Source: Sphingobium sp. Ant17 (GTDB lineage Bacteria; Pseudomonadota; Alphaproteobacteria; Sphingomonadales; Sphingomonadaceae). Taken from it: a stretch of 64,000 nucleotides of DNA. This document shows, piece after piece, positions 1 to 7,984 of this stretch; position 1 is the stretch's first letter, and each line of letters opens with the position of its first letter. The translations under genes and the position numbers were made by a program. The notes under the pieces were generated by a model. The model ran no database searches and was not told the origin of the DNA. It saw only the letters and a program-made list of their open reading frames with translations. The stretch covers positions 1-64,000 of the forward strand of contig NZ_JEMV01000025.1 of NCBI RefSeq assembly GCF_000588875.1. Reading direction: 5' to 3'.

Positions 1-46
1 GGCCTACGGCCAGCCACCTCCCTGCAAGGGGAGGTGTTTTTCCGGC

Positions 47-1831
47 TTACTGCGTGCCTTCCGCGTACCAGGTGCGGAATTCGGCATATTTGGGCATTTC
101 TTCCGAATTGGCCTTAGGGTCGATGACGACATGGACGACGCCGACCTTGCCGCTGGCATAGGCGCGTTCGATGGCGGGTTTGATGTCCTCGGCGCGGGTG
201 ACATATTCGCCGTGGCAGCCAAAGCCTTCGCCGATCTTGTCGAAACGGACATCCTTGCTCCAATGGGTGCCGGTTTCTTCGGTGCCCAGACCGAAGGTGC
301 GCTTGTAGACGCCCACTTCCAGACCCCAGGCATTGTCGACGCCAACGACGCAGACCAGGGGCAGCTTGCAGCGGGCGGCGACTTCCAGCTCGCCGATATG
401 GAAGAGGAAGCTGCTGTCCGACGTCAGCAGCATGGCCGGGCGCGATACGCCGGTTGCCGCCTTGTCCGCCAGCATTGCACCGGTGGCATAAGGGATGCCC
501 GTGCCGATATGCCCGAAATTCTGGTTCCAGATCACGTCATGCGGTTTGCACTGCGAATAGGTCCACTGGAAGATGACGCCCGCGCCGCCATCGCGGATCA
601 TGATGCCGTCCTTGGGGAAGGCCTGCGTCGCTTCGACCGCGAGGCGCGCGGGGTGAATGGCCACGTCACCGGTGCCGTCGCTCTTGGTCAGCGATTCCGC
701 GGCCAGTTCGTCCAGTTCGGCCTGACCGTCGCGCATGAAGGCCTCCAGCATCGGGGCCGGTGCGCGCGGTGTGTCCTTGAGCGCGGCGACAAGCTGCGGT
801 ACGACACCGCGCAGATCGCCGACCAAGGGTACGTCGATCGGACGGTTGACGCCGATGGCCGAGGCATCTTGTTCGACATAGATCCATTTGCGGATCGCTT
901 CATTCTTCTGCCAGTAGCGCCATTTGCCGAAATGGACCGGCTCGCCCAGTTCAGTGCCGAGCGCCAGCACGAGGTCGGACTCGGTGACGGCCTCGATCGA
1001 CGCCTTGGAGAAGACATATTGGAAGGTGCGGTCTTCGAGACCCTTGATATAGCTGGTGCCGCCCGATGTCTGGATGACGGGGCAGTTCATCAGGTCGGCC
1101 AGTTGCTTGACCGCTGCGCCGGTGCGTGATGTGTGGACGCCATGGCCGACGAGGAGGATCGGGTTCTTGGCTTCGCGGATCAATTTGGCGGCTTCGTGGA
1201 CGCGGTCGATGTCGGCGCCTTGATTGACCAGGCGATAGCGCTCCGGCACCAGCGGCGCTGGCAGGTCCAGTTCTTCCAGGATGATGTGGCTGGGATATTC
1301 GATATAGACGGGCCCAGGGGTGCCGCCCATCGCCTTGCGGATGCCTTCGCGGATCACTTCGTCGGTCTGGTCGGCATATTCGATGGATGCCGCATATTTC
1401 ACCGAATTTTCGAACAGCGGCATTTGCTTGACGAACTGGATGCGGCCACGCCGGACGCGCTGTTCGGTGACGCGGGCGCGCTGGCCCGACAGGAAGATCA
1501 CGGGCGAATGTTCGACCAGCGCGCATTGGATGGCGGGCGCCATATTGGCGATGCCCGGCCCCAACGTGCCGATGGCGACGGCGGGCTTGCCGGTGATGCG
1601 CGAGGCGGCTTCGGCCATGAAGCCTGCGGCGGCTTCATGATGGGGCGCAACCACGGTCCAGCCGCGCCGTTCGGCCTCCAGGAACATATGGACGAAGTTC
1701 GGGTCGGGAATGCCGAACAGGGTGTTGATGCCTTCGGCCTCGAACAGATCGAGGACGCGCTTATAGACTGGCGTGCCTGGCTTGTCCGATGCGGTTGCAG
1801 CGGTGGCAGGCTTGGGATCGTCGTAGCTCAT
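47..1831 (-). CDS. Thiamine pyrophosphate-dependent enzyme (acetolactate synthase/benzoylformate decarboxylase-like)
   Basis: A 594-aa protein with the three-domain layout of ThDP enzymes. The N-terminal PYR domain carries the likely cofactor-activating Glu in HHEAAAGF near residue 66, followed by a central Rossmann-like domain and a C-terminal PP domain. The usual GDG...NN ThDP/metal motif is altered: the expected GDG is SDS (LTSDSSFLFH) and the NN is DN (VGVDNAWG). The Asp is kept, so metal binding is plausible but the enzyme is an outlier. The ATG at 1831 overlaps the stop of the upstream Rieske gene (ATGA), so translation is probably coupled; longer starts would run into that gene. Context suggests carboligation or decarboxylation of a 2-oxo acid formed during ring catabolism. 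The substrate cannot be read from sequence. Confidence 0.85.
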   Translation of the reverse strand: MSYDDPKPATAATASDKPGTPVYKRVLDLFEAEGINTLFGIPDPNFVHMFLEAERRGWTVVAPHHEAAAGFMAEAASRITGKPAVAIGTLGPGIANMAPAIQCALVEHSPVIFLSGQRARVTEQRVRRGRIQFVKQMPLFENSVKYAASIEYADQTDEVIREGIRKAMGGTPGPVYIEYPSHIILEELDLPAPLVPERYRLVNQGADIDRVHEAAKLIREAKNPILLVGHGVHTSRTGAAVKQLADLMNCPVIQTSGGTSYIKGLEDRTFQYVFSKASIEAVTESDLVLALGTELGEPVHFGKWRYWQKNEAIRKWIYVEQDASAIGVNRPIDVPLVGDLRGVVPQLVAALKDTPRAPAPMLEAFMRDGQAELDELAAESLTKSDGTGDVAIHPARLAVEATQAFPKDGIMIRDGGAGVIFQWTYSQCKPHDVIWNQNFGHIGTGIPYATGAMLADKAATGVSRPAMLLTSDSSFLFHIGELEVAARCKLPLVCVVGVDNAWGLEVGVYKRTFGLGTEETGTHWSKDVRFDKIGEGFGCHGEYVTRAEDIKPAIERAYASGKVGVVHVVIDPKANSEEMPKYAEFRTWYAEGTQ

Positions 1832-3204
1832 TTCAATAGCCTCGGTGCGCCCGTACCCATGTACGCGGCGAGGTTGCGGTGGAAATTGGTGATCTTGCGT
1901 TCCTGGTGCGGATTGGGCAGCGGCCCGCGAAAACCGCGCGATTTCATACCTTTCTGCACCCATTTCATGTTCGAGAAGTCCTGCGCGAGGACGGCGCCCC
2001 ATCCTTCGGCCGTCGGTTCGGCATGTTCCCATTCGGTCGCCGGTTCCTGGCCTTCGGGAAAGCGCTCGATCGCGTAGGATTCGAAGATGCACATGTTGGG
2101 ATCGTCGCCGAAGGGCCGTGCGCGATAGCAGAGCGCAAAGGTGATCCCCTGCAACACCGACATGTTGGGAAAGACGTGCCAGGCGAGGCCTGCTTCGGCC
2201 ATCACGTCGGGCGGAATGTCGGGCCAGAAGACGCCGCGTGCAGCATCGTCCGCCCGCGCCGATTTCAACCAGTGGGCGATGACGTCGGCGGCCGCCGTGC
2301 CTTCGGGCAGTTCATCGACCAGGCGACTGGCTGCATTGACCAGCGTTTGCGTGGACGCGGCATAATTGAGCGTTTCGTAATTTTCGCGGATCAGCTCATA
2401 GGTCGAACGGCGCGGATCGTCGCCCTTGCCTGCGCGGGTGACGCTGCTGCTCTGGCTCATCGCGAAGGCAGGATCGCGCTGGTCGAAACCGCTCACCCCG
2501 TGCAAACCATAAGCCGCGCTATAGGCATAATAGTCGCCATAGGCGAGCAGCTGGCTATGTGTGCCCGCCACATGGTAGGGTTCCATGAAGGCTTCGAGCG
2601 CGGTCTTCCAATTGGACGGATAGACCACCCATTTGCGCCATTTGTAGCGCATCTTGTCCATTTCGAAATAGGACAGGATGCGCCCGGCGTCGCCCAGGAA
2701 TTCGGTCACGGGTTCAGCGTCCAGATCCATGTGGATCCAGATCCAGCCGCCCCACAGGTCGACCTTCACTTCGGAAAGGTGCGTGCAGTCGGGCGTTAGG
2801 GTGCCCTGCCAGTCCTGCGGATCGAGGATATAGCTGTTATTGCCGTCAATATCGAAGGTCCAGCCATGGAAACCGCAGATGAAGTTGCGGCGCTTGTTGC
2901 CCTTGGCCGAGTGCGCGCCTTCGGGCACATCCACCAACTGCCGCCCGCGATGCGGACAGACATTATGATAGGCCTTGAGCCGATCAGGCGCGACGCGGAT
3001 GACGATGATGCTGTCGTCGCAAATATCATAGGTCAGCCAGTCGCCGACTTCCGGCAATTCCTCGACCCGTGCGGCGACCTGCCACACTTTGGGCCAGAGC
3101 TTTTCCTTTTCGGCGAGCGCATAGTCGCGCGACAGGAAGGCCTCGACCGGATAGGTCAGCGGCTTGGCCAGATCATCGACGGAGATGGTGGTCGGGCTGT
3201 TCAT
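1828..3204 (-). CDS. Rieske-type aromatic ring-hydroxylating oxygenase, large (alpha) subunit
   Basis: A 458-aa protein. The Rieske [2Fe-2S] ligands are visible as CPH (C83, H85) and CGFHGW (C110, H113). The C-terminal catalytic domain has the mononuclear iron region NWKTALEAFMEPYHVAGTH. The length is normal for alpha subunits. No beta subunit, ferredoxin or reductase gene lies nearby, so it is either a single-component-type oxygenase or uses electron carriers encoded elsewhere. ATG at 3204 is chosen because the longer reading adds unrelated N-terminal sequence. Its stop overlaps the start of the ThDP enzyme gene (ATGA), and about 100 bp separate it from the flavin monooxygenase gene upstream. 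Substrate is unknown. Confidence 0.9.
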   Translation of the reverse strand: MNSPTTISVDDLAKPLTYPVEAFLSRDYALAEKEKLWPKVWQVAARVEELPEVGDWLTYDICDDSIIVIRVAPDRLKAYHNVCPHRGRQLVDVPEGAHSAKGNKRRNFICGFHGWTFDIDGNNSYILDPQDWQGTLTPDCTHLSEVKVDLWGGWIWIHMDLDAEPVTEFLGDAGRILSYFEMDKMRYKWRKWVVYPSNWKTALEAFMEPYHVAGTHSQLLAYGDYYAYSAAYGLHGVSGFDQRDPAFAMSQSSSVTRAGKGDDPRRSTYELIRENYETLNYAASTQTLVNAASRLVDELPEGTAAADVIAHWLKSARADDAARGVFWPDIPPDVMAEAGLAWHVFPNMSVLQGITFALCYRARPFGDDPNMCIFESYAIERFPEGQEPATEWEHAEPTAEGWGAVLAQDFSNMKWVQKGMKSRGFRGPLPNPHQERKITNFHRNLAAYMGTGAPRLLK

Positions 3205-3304
3205 GCCATGCTCCCGCAGCCTGTTCCGTGCAGTCCGATTATCGCGAACGACGGGGCAATCCCAAGCGAAAGCCGGTGGCAGGACGAGATCATCCCCCCG
3301 GCGA

Positions 3305-5133
3305 TCATGATCGCAATTCCATGCCCGCAAGGTCACCGCGCGCGCGCCAATCCTGCAACAATGTCTGGAACGCGCCCCAGCCGGGACCGTAGCTGCGGAA
3401 CAGCGCCCAAGGCGCCTTTACCTGGCCTTCATTGGTGAAATAGCTTGGCGTACATTCGATCTGGAAGGTGGAGATGTCATATTCCACGTCGTGGAAATGC
3501 TGGACATAGGCGTCCTGCGCGTCCGCCGTGGTTTCGACCGAGGCGCGCCCTTTGCCATTGTCGCCTGGATGATATGGGCGATATGTTCCGCCTGTCGGCC
3601 GAATTGTTCGGTGACGCTGGCGTTGAGGCCGCCCTGAATATAGCCGATGAAGAATTGGTTGGGGAAACCATGGGTCATGGTGCCGTGCAGCGTCTTTGGC
3701 CCGTTCGCCCAATGATCATAGATGGACAGGCCATTGCGCCCCTCCACCACATCGATGCCCCAGCGGCGCTTGAGGTCGCTGGTGACTTCAAAGCCGCTGG
3801 CGAAGATCATGCAATCGACGGTATAATCGACGCCGTTCGAGACGAAGCCGGTCTCCGTCATCCGCTCCAGCCCCTTGGCATCCGACACGTCGATCAGTTT
3901 GACGTTGGGCTGATTGAAGGCGGCGTAGAAGTCGTTGCTGGAAAGCGGGCGTTTGCACAGGAAGCGATACCAGGGCTTGAGCGAGGCGGCGGTCGCCTCG
4001 TCTTTGACCATTTCATCGACGCGGGCGCGCAGCCGCTCCATGACGCGATAATCCACCACTTCGCGGCGGGCCATGAATTCTTCGGGCGATAGCTCCGGCC
4101 AGCCTTCGGCTTCCAGTTCGGCGTGGAGGTTGCGCGCGATTTCGGTCCAGATATCGCAGATCAGATCCTGCTCACCGGGCAGGAAAAATTCCATCGCGGC
4201 GCGGTGGAAATTGGCCTGGCGTTCGGCCTGCCAGCCCGGTTGCAGCGATTCCGCCCAGTCGGGATCGGTCGGGGGATTGGGCCGTTCGTCGACCGTCGAT
4301 GGCGTGCGCTGAATGACGTAAAGCTGCTGCGCATAGCGGGCGAGATGCGGCACCGCCTGGATCGCGGTGGCCCCGGTGCCCAGGATCGCGACGCGCTTGT
4401 CGGCAAGCTTGTCCAGCACCGGATTTTCGTAGCTGCCGCCGGTATAGCCATAGTCCCAGCGGGCAGTGTGGAAGATCTTGCCCTGATAGCGGTCTATCCC
4501 CTCGATGCCCGGCAGCTTTGGCATGTTGAGGACGCCGCAGCCCATGATGACGAAGCGGGCGCGGAAATGATCGCCACGGCTGGTTTTGACATGCCAGCGC
4601 TGGAGCGCGTCATCCCATTTTAGCGCGGTGACGAGGGTGTGGAACAGGGCGCGATCATGGAAGCCGAAGCGCTGGGCAATCTGCTTGATATAGGCCTGAA
4701 TCTCCGCGCCATCAGCGAATTTTTTGGACGGCATGAAGCCGGTTTCTTCGAGCAGCGGCAGGTAGCAATAGGCGTCATTGTCGCATTGGATGCCAGGATA
4801 GCGGTTCCAGTACCAGACGCCGCCAAAGTCGCCGGCATGGTCGATATTGCGGAAATCGGTGACGCCCTGCTTGGTCAGATGATAGCCCGCCAACACCCCG
4901 GCAAAGCCACCGCCCAGCACCAGCACGTCGAGTTCCTCGACCAGCGGGTCGCGCGAGGTGACGGCCATGTGCGGATCGACATCATAGCTGTGCGTCATGT
5001 CGTCGGTGGTCGGCTGATACTGCGCCTGCCCGTCACCGCGCAGACGCTTGTCGCGCTCCTCGCGATATTTTGCGCGCAGCGTCGGGATATCGAATGTATC
5101 GGGCGCTGGCGTCCGGGTGGGAGTGCAACTCAT
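3305..5133 (-). CDS. Baeyer-Villiger-type flavin monooxygenase (reading frame broken once)
   Basis: FAD/NADPH monooxygenase of about 609 aa when both frames are joined. The first Rossmann motif is VLGGGFAG (about residues 72-79) and the second is ILGTGATA. Between them lies YQGKIFHTARWD, which matches the BVMO fingerprint FxGxxxHxxxW except for F to Y. The main frame runs off into nonsense after MAKG near position 3550. The expected C-terminus (RASVETTADAQDAYVQ... ending GMELRS) continues in the neighbouring frame to a stop at 3305, so one base, probably a G in a run read as GGG, is missing at about 3548-3550. ATG at 5133 is preferred over an upstream TTG (5166) because GGAG lies just before it. 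Such enzymes turn cyclic ketones into lactones, which fits the adjacent Rieske oxygenase, SDR and hydrolase. Confidence 0.85.
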
Positions 5134-5287
5134 ATCCGCTCCATGGCAGCTTGTTGTTTCCGGCAACTAATCAACAACACTGTTCATTTGCAATGCGGCC
5201 TGCGTGGTTAGCGCCAGAGCGATGTTTCGCCTTGCCCCCTGTTTAGGGCTTGGCCGCGCAGGCTAGGTTGAGCGCCTGAAAAGCGGG
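5134..5287. promoter_or_regulatory. Divergent promoter region between monooxygenase and SDR genes
   Basis: This 154-bp gap separates two outward-reading catabolic genes. An inverted repeat TTGTTG-N15-CAACAA lies at 5151-5177, 18 bp upstream of the chosen monooxygenase start. It is a plausible site for a repressor or activator encoded elsewhere. No regulator gene is adjacent, and no clear -35/-10 pair was assigned. Confidence 0.4.
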
Positions 5288-6148
5288 ATGAGGATGTCGG
5301 ACATGGCGCAGCAATTGATGGATTTCACGGGCCGGACGATCATCGTCACCGGCGCGGCGGGCGGCGGCATCGGCACCGCGACGACGAAGATGCTGGCGCA
5401 GGCGGGCGCGACCGTGATTGCCGCTGGGCGCACCCAGGCCAAGTTCGACGCGCATATCGCGCCGCTGATCGCGCAGGGGTTGGCGATCGTGCCGGTGATC
5501 GCCGATGTCGGGACGGACGACGGCGTGGCCAAGGTGATGGAGGCGGCGGTGGCGGCGCCCGGCACGCTCCATGGCCTGGCCAATGTTGCGGGCGGGGCCG
5601 CGCCGCAGACCTGGATGCGGGCCGAGCGGGTGACGCGGGCGGACTGGCGCGCTTTGTTCGAGCAGAATCTGGAGACGATGTTCTTCATGAGCCAGGCGGT
5701 GGCGCGGGAATTGCGGACACGGGGCAATCCGGGCGCGATCGTGGGAGTTTCGTCGATCAGCGGGATGAACAGCGCGCCCTATCACATCGCCTATGGCACG
5801 GCGAAAGCGGCGATCGTCGCGGCGACACGCACGCTGGCGACCGAATTGGCACTTGATAATATCCGCGTCAATACCGTTGCGCCGGGCATGACGATCACGC
5901 CGGGATCGGGCGCTTATATCGATGAGGATGTGGCGCGGGACCAGGCGGCGATCGCCGTGGGACGGCGTGCCCAGCCGGAGGAACAGGCGGGTGCGATCGC
6001 CTTCTTATTGTCCGACCTGTCGAGCTATATCACCGGGCAGACGATCTTGGTGGATGGCGGGTTGAACCTCAAATGGACGCATCTGGGGGCCGACAATACA
6101 TCACTGTTCCTGAAGAATGAGGATTTCCGTGCGGCGATAAAGGCGTAA
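5288..6148 (+). CDS. SDR family NAD(P)-dependent oxidoreductase
   Basis: A 286-aa classical short-chain dehydrogenase. The dinucleotide-binding motif VTGAAGGGIG is at about residues 19-28, the active-site Ser is in VSSISG, and the YxxxK catalytic pair is in AYGTAKAA. The C-terminal VDGG motif is present. The start could be ATG 5288 or ATG 5294; neither has a convincing Shine-Dalgarno sequence. The next gene begins 2 bp after its stop. Likely role: oxidation of an alcohol or reduction of a ketone intermediate feeding or following the divergent Baeyer-Villiger-type monooxygenase. Confidence 0.9.
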   Translation: MRMSDMAQQLMDFTGRTIIVTGAAGGGIGTATTKMLAQAGATVIAAGRTQAKFDAHIAPLIAQGLAIVPVIADVGTDDGVAKVMEAAVAAPGTLHGLANVAGGAAPQTWMRAERVTRADWRALFEQNLETMFFMSQAVARELRTRGNPGAIVGVSSISGMNSAPYHIAYGTAKAAIVAATRTLATELALDNIRVNTVAPGMTITPGSGAYIDEDVARDQAAIAVGRRAQPEEQAGAIAFLLSDLSSYITGQTILVDGGLNLKWTHLGADNTSLFLKNEDFRAAIKA

Positions 6149-6150
6149 CA

Positions 6151-7005
6151 ATGAGCGGCATGAGTGCAATCGAGAGACAGACCCTGCGGGGCGCAGGCGT
6201 TGACTTGGCCGCCGACGTGACCGGGCCGGTGGATGGCCAGCCCATCCTGTTCCTGCATGGCAGCGGGCAGACGCGGCAAAGCTGGGGCAAGGCGCTGGTC
6301 GAGGCTGCGCGCCATGGGTTTCGCGCGCTGTCCATGGATTTGCGCGGGCATGGCGACAGCGGATGGTCGCCCGATGGACGCTATGACCTGACCGTCTTTG
6401 CCGATGATCTGCGATCCGTTCTGGCTCAAATGGAGCGGCCGCCGGTGGTGGTGGGCGCGTCGCTGGGCGGGATCGTCGGCATGATCGTGGCCGCCGCCGA
6501 TCCCGCTGCGATCAGGGCGCTGGTGCTGGTAGATATCACCGCGACGGTCGACATGGAGGGCGCGAACGAGGTGATCGCCTTCATGAACGCCGGGTCGGAC
6601 GGCTTTGCCTCGATCGAGGAAGCGGCGGCCGCAGTATCGGCCTATCTTCCACATCGCGACAAGCCGCAGAGCAGCCAGGGGCTGGCGAAGAATTTGCGAC
6701 AGCGCGGCGCGCGCTGGTACTGGCATTGGGACCCGGCCTTCATGACGATGGGCGTGGATGCCAAGCAGGAGGCGGAAGGGCCGACCGTACTGGAGACGGC
6801 GGCGCGGGCGCTGACCATCCCCACCTTGCTGATACGGGGCGGGCGCAGCCGGATCGTGACCGAGGAAGGGGCGCGCACTTTCCTGGAAATGGTGCCGCAT
6901 GCCGACTATGTCCATATCGACGGTGCGCATCATATGGTGGCGGGCGACGCCAATGATGCGTTCAATGATGCGGTGTTCCGATTTGCCGATCGGCAGGCGA
7001 CGTGA
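6151..7005 (+). CDS. Alpha/beta-fold hydrolase
   Basis: A 284-aa cytoplasmic alpha/beta hydrolase. The oxyanion-hole strand FLHGSGQ is near residue 32, the nucleophile elbow is GASLGG (Ser), the acid region follows the strand ending RGGRSRI, and the catalytic His is in DGAHHM near the C-terminus. It lies 2 bp downstream of the SDR gene, so the two are co-transcribed. Because a Baeyer-Villiger-type enzyme is divergently encoded, a lactone or ester hydrolase role is plausible. That is inference from context, since the fold also covers C-C hydrolases and dehalogenases. Confidence 0.85.
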   Translation: MSGMSAIERQTLRGAGVDLAADVTGPVDGQPILFLHGSGQTRQSWGKALVEAARHGFRALSMDLRGHGDSGWSPDGRYDLTVFADDLRSVLAQMERPPVVVGASLGGIVGMIVAAADPAAIRALVLVDITATVDMEGANEVIAFMNAGSDGFASIEEAAAAVSAYLPHRDKPQSSQGLAKNLRQRGARWYWHWDPAFMTMGVDAKQEAEGPTVLETAARALTIPTLLIRGGRSRIVTEEGARTFLEMVPHADYVHIDGAHHMVAGDANDAFNDAVFRFADRQAT

Positions 7006-7036
7006 GCGCTTGCGCGTCCTCCGTCTGTTTTAATTC

Positions 7037-7918
7037 TTACTCTTCCAGAAGCGTTCGGCAAGCGGCGGTGGATCGCGGCGCGCCATTGTGCCTGTCCAGT
7101 TCGTCCAGGGTCGCCAGCGCCATCGCCTTATAGGGCGGCAGGAGCGTTGGGCATTGTTGACAGAGCGCCGTGAGATGTTTGGCGATCGTTTCGTCGTCGC
7201 CGCGCAGCAGGGGACCGGAGAGGCCTGCCATGCCTTTATCGAGACTGGAGTCCAGCGCGGCGCGCACCAGGGGGGCGAGGAGTGCTGTGGGTTCGGCGAC
7301 GCCGGCGGCGGCGAGTGCCTGGCAGGCGCCGGCGATCAGCGTGACCAGATGGTTGGCGCCGTGGCATAAAGCGGCATGATATAGCGCGCGCTGCGCCTCT
7401 TCGATCGGCACCATGATGCCGCCCAGCAAAGTCACGAGCTTTTGGGCTGCCGCGTTGGCTTGTTCAGTCGATCCAGTGACGGCGAAGCGGGCGTTGATCA
7501 TATGTCGGACTTCACTCGTCGGCTTGCCGGTGAAGGTCATGGCGGGATGGATCCCCGCCGTCATCGACGTGGCGCTGCGCAGCGGTTCCAATATGGCCGC
7601 GCCGCTGCGCCCGCTAACGTGGAAGATGAAGCGTGGCCGGTCGGTGGGTTCGGCCTTTGCCAGTGCGGCGATCAAAGGTGCCAGTGCATCGTCCGCGACG
7701 GCGAGCATGATGAGATCGCAGTCGCGCGCGATCTGGGCCACATCTCCGGCCGCCTGTGCCCGTCCGATGACGGCGACAGCCTCGGCGCATTTCTCTGGGT
7801 TGCGGCCCCAAATCAGGAGCGGGTCATTAGAATGCGCGGCCAGCGCACAGCCGATCGCGGATGCGACGCGGCCGGTGCCGATGATGCCGATCCGGCGGTA
7901 GGGCGATGTGCTGACCAT
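7037..7918 (-). CDS. Rossmann-like and DUF2520 domain-containing protein
   Basis: A 293-aa protein. The N-terminal Rossmann motif GIIGTGRVASAIG is followed by IWGRNPEK, and the helical C-terminal region has the DUF2520 core (LYHAALCHGANHLVTL). The fold resembles F420/NADP oxidoreductases and 6-phosphogluconate-dehydrogenase-like enzymes; the substrate is unknown. ATG 7918 is preferred to ATG 7954 because a GGTGG-like ribosome site precedes it and the sequence upstream is not family-like. It follows htpG on the same strand, with a strong hairpin between the two genes. Confidence 0.85.
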   Translation of the reverse strand: MVSTSPYRRIGIIGTGRVASAIGCALAAHSNDPLLIWGRNPEKCAEAVAVIGRAQAAGDVAQIARDCDLIMLAVADDALAPLIAALAKAEPTDRPRFIFHVSGRSGAAILEPLRSATSMTAGIHPAMTFTGKPTSEVRHMINARFAVTGSTEQANAAAQKLVTLLGGIMVPIEEAQRALYHAALCHGANHLVTLIAGACQALAAAGVAEPTALLAPLVRAALDSSLDKGMAGLSGPLLRGDDETIAKHLTALCQQCPTLLPPYKAMALATLDELDRHNGAPRSTAACRTLLEE

Positions 7919-7943
7919 GATCGCCACCTTAACCCACGGAGGA

Positions 7944-7984
7944 TGGCCCGTCATCGCATGGATGACGGGCCAATGCCGTTTTTT
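7944..7984. terminator. Strong hairpin between htpG and the DUF2520 gene
   Basis: A 12-bp perfect stem (7944-7955 with 7961-7972) and a 5-nt loop lie just downstream of the htpG stop. A run of six T follows on the plus strand (7979-7984), beginning 6 nt after the stem. On the minus strand, the direction of both flanking genes, that run is an A-tract before the hairpin and there is no good U-tract after it. It may therefore attenuate or protect the htpG 3' end, or stop antisense transcription. The structure is certain; its polarity is not. Confidence 0.6.

Noticed and set aside
131..2077. Plus-strand open frames opposite the ThDP and Rieske genes
   Set aside because: Antisense to well-supported genes; no start context or recognisable family.
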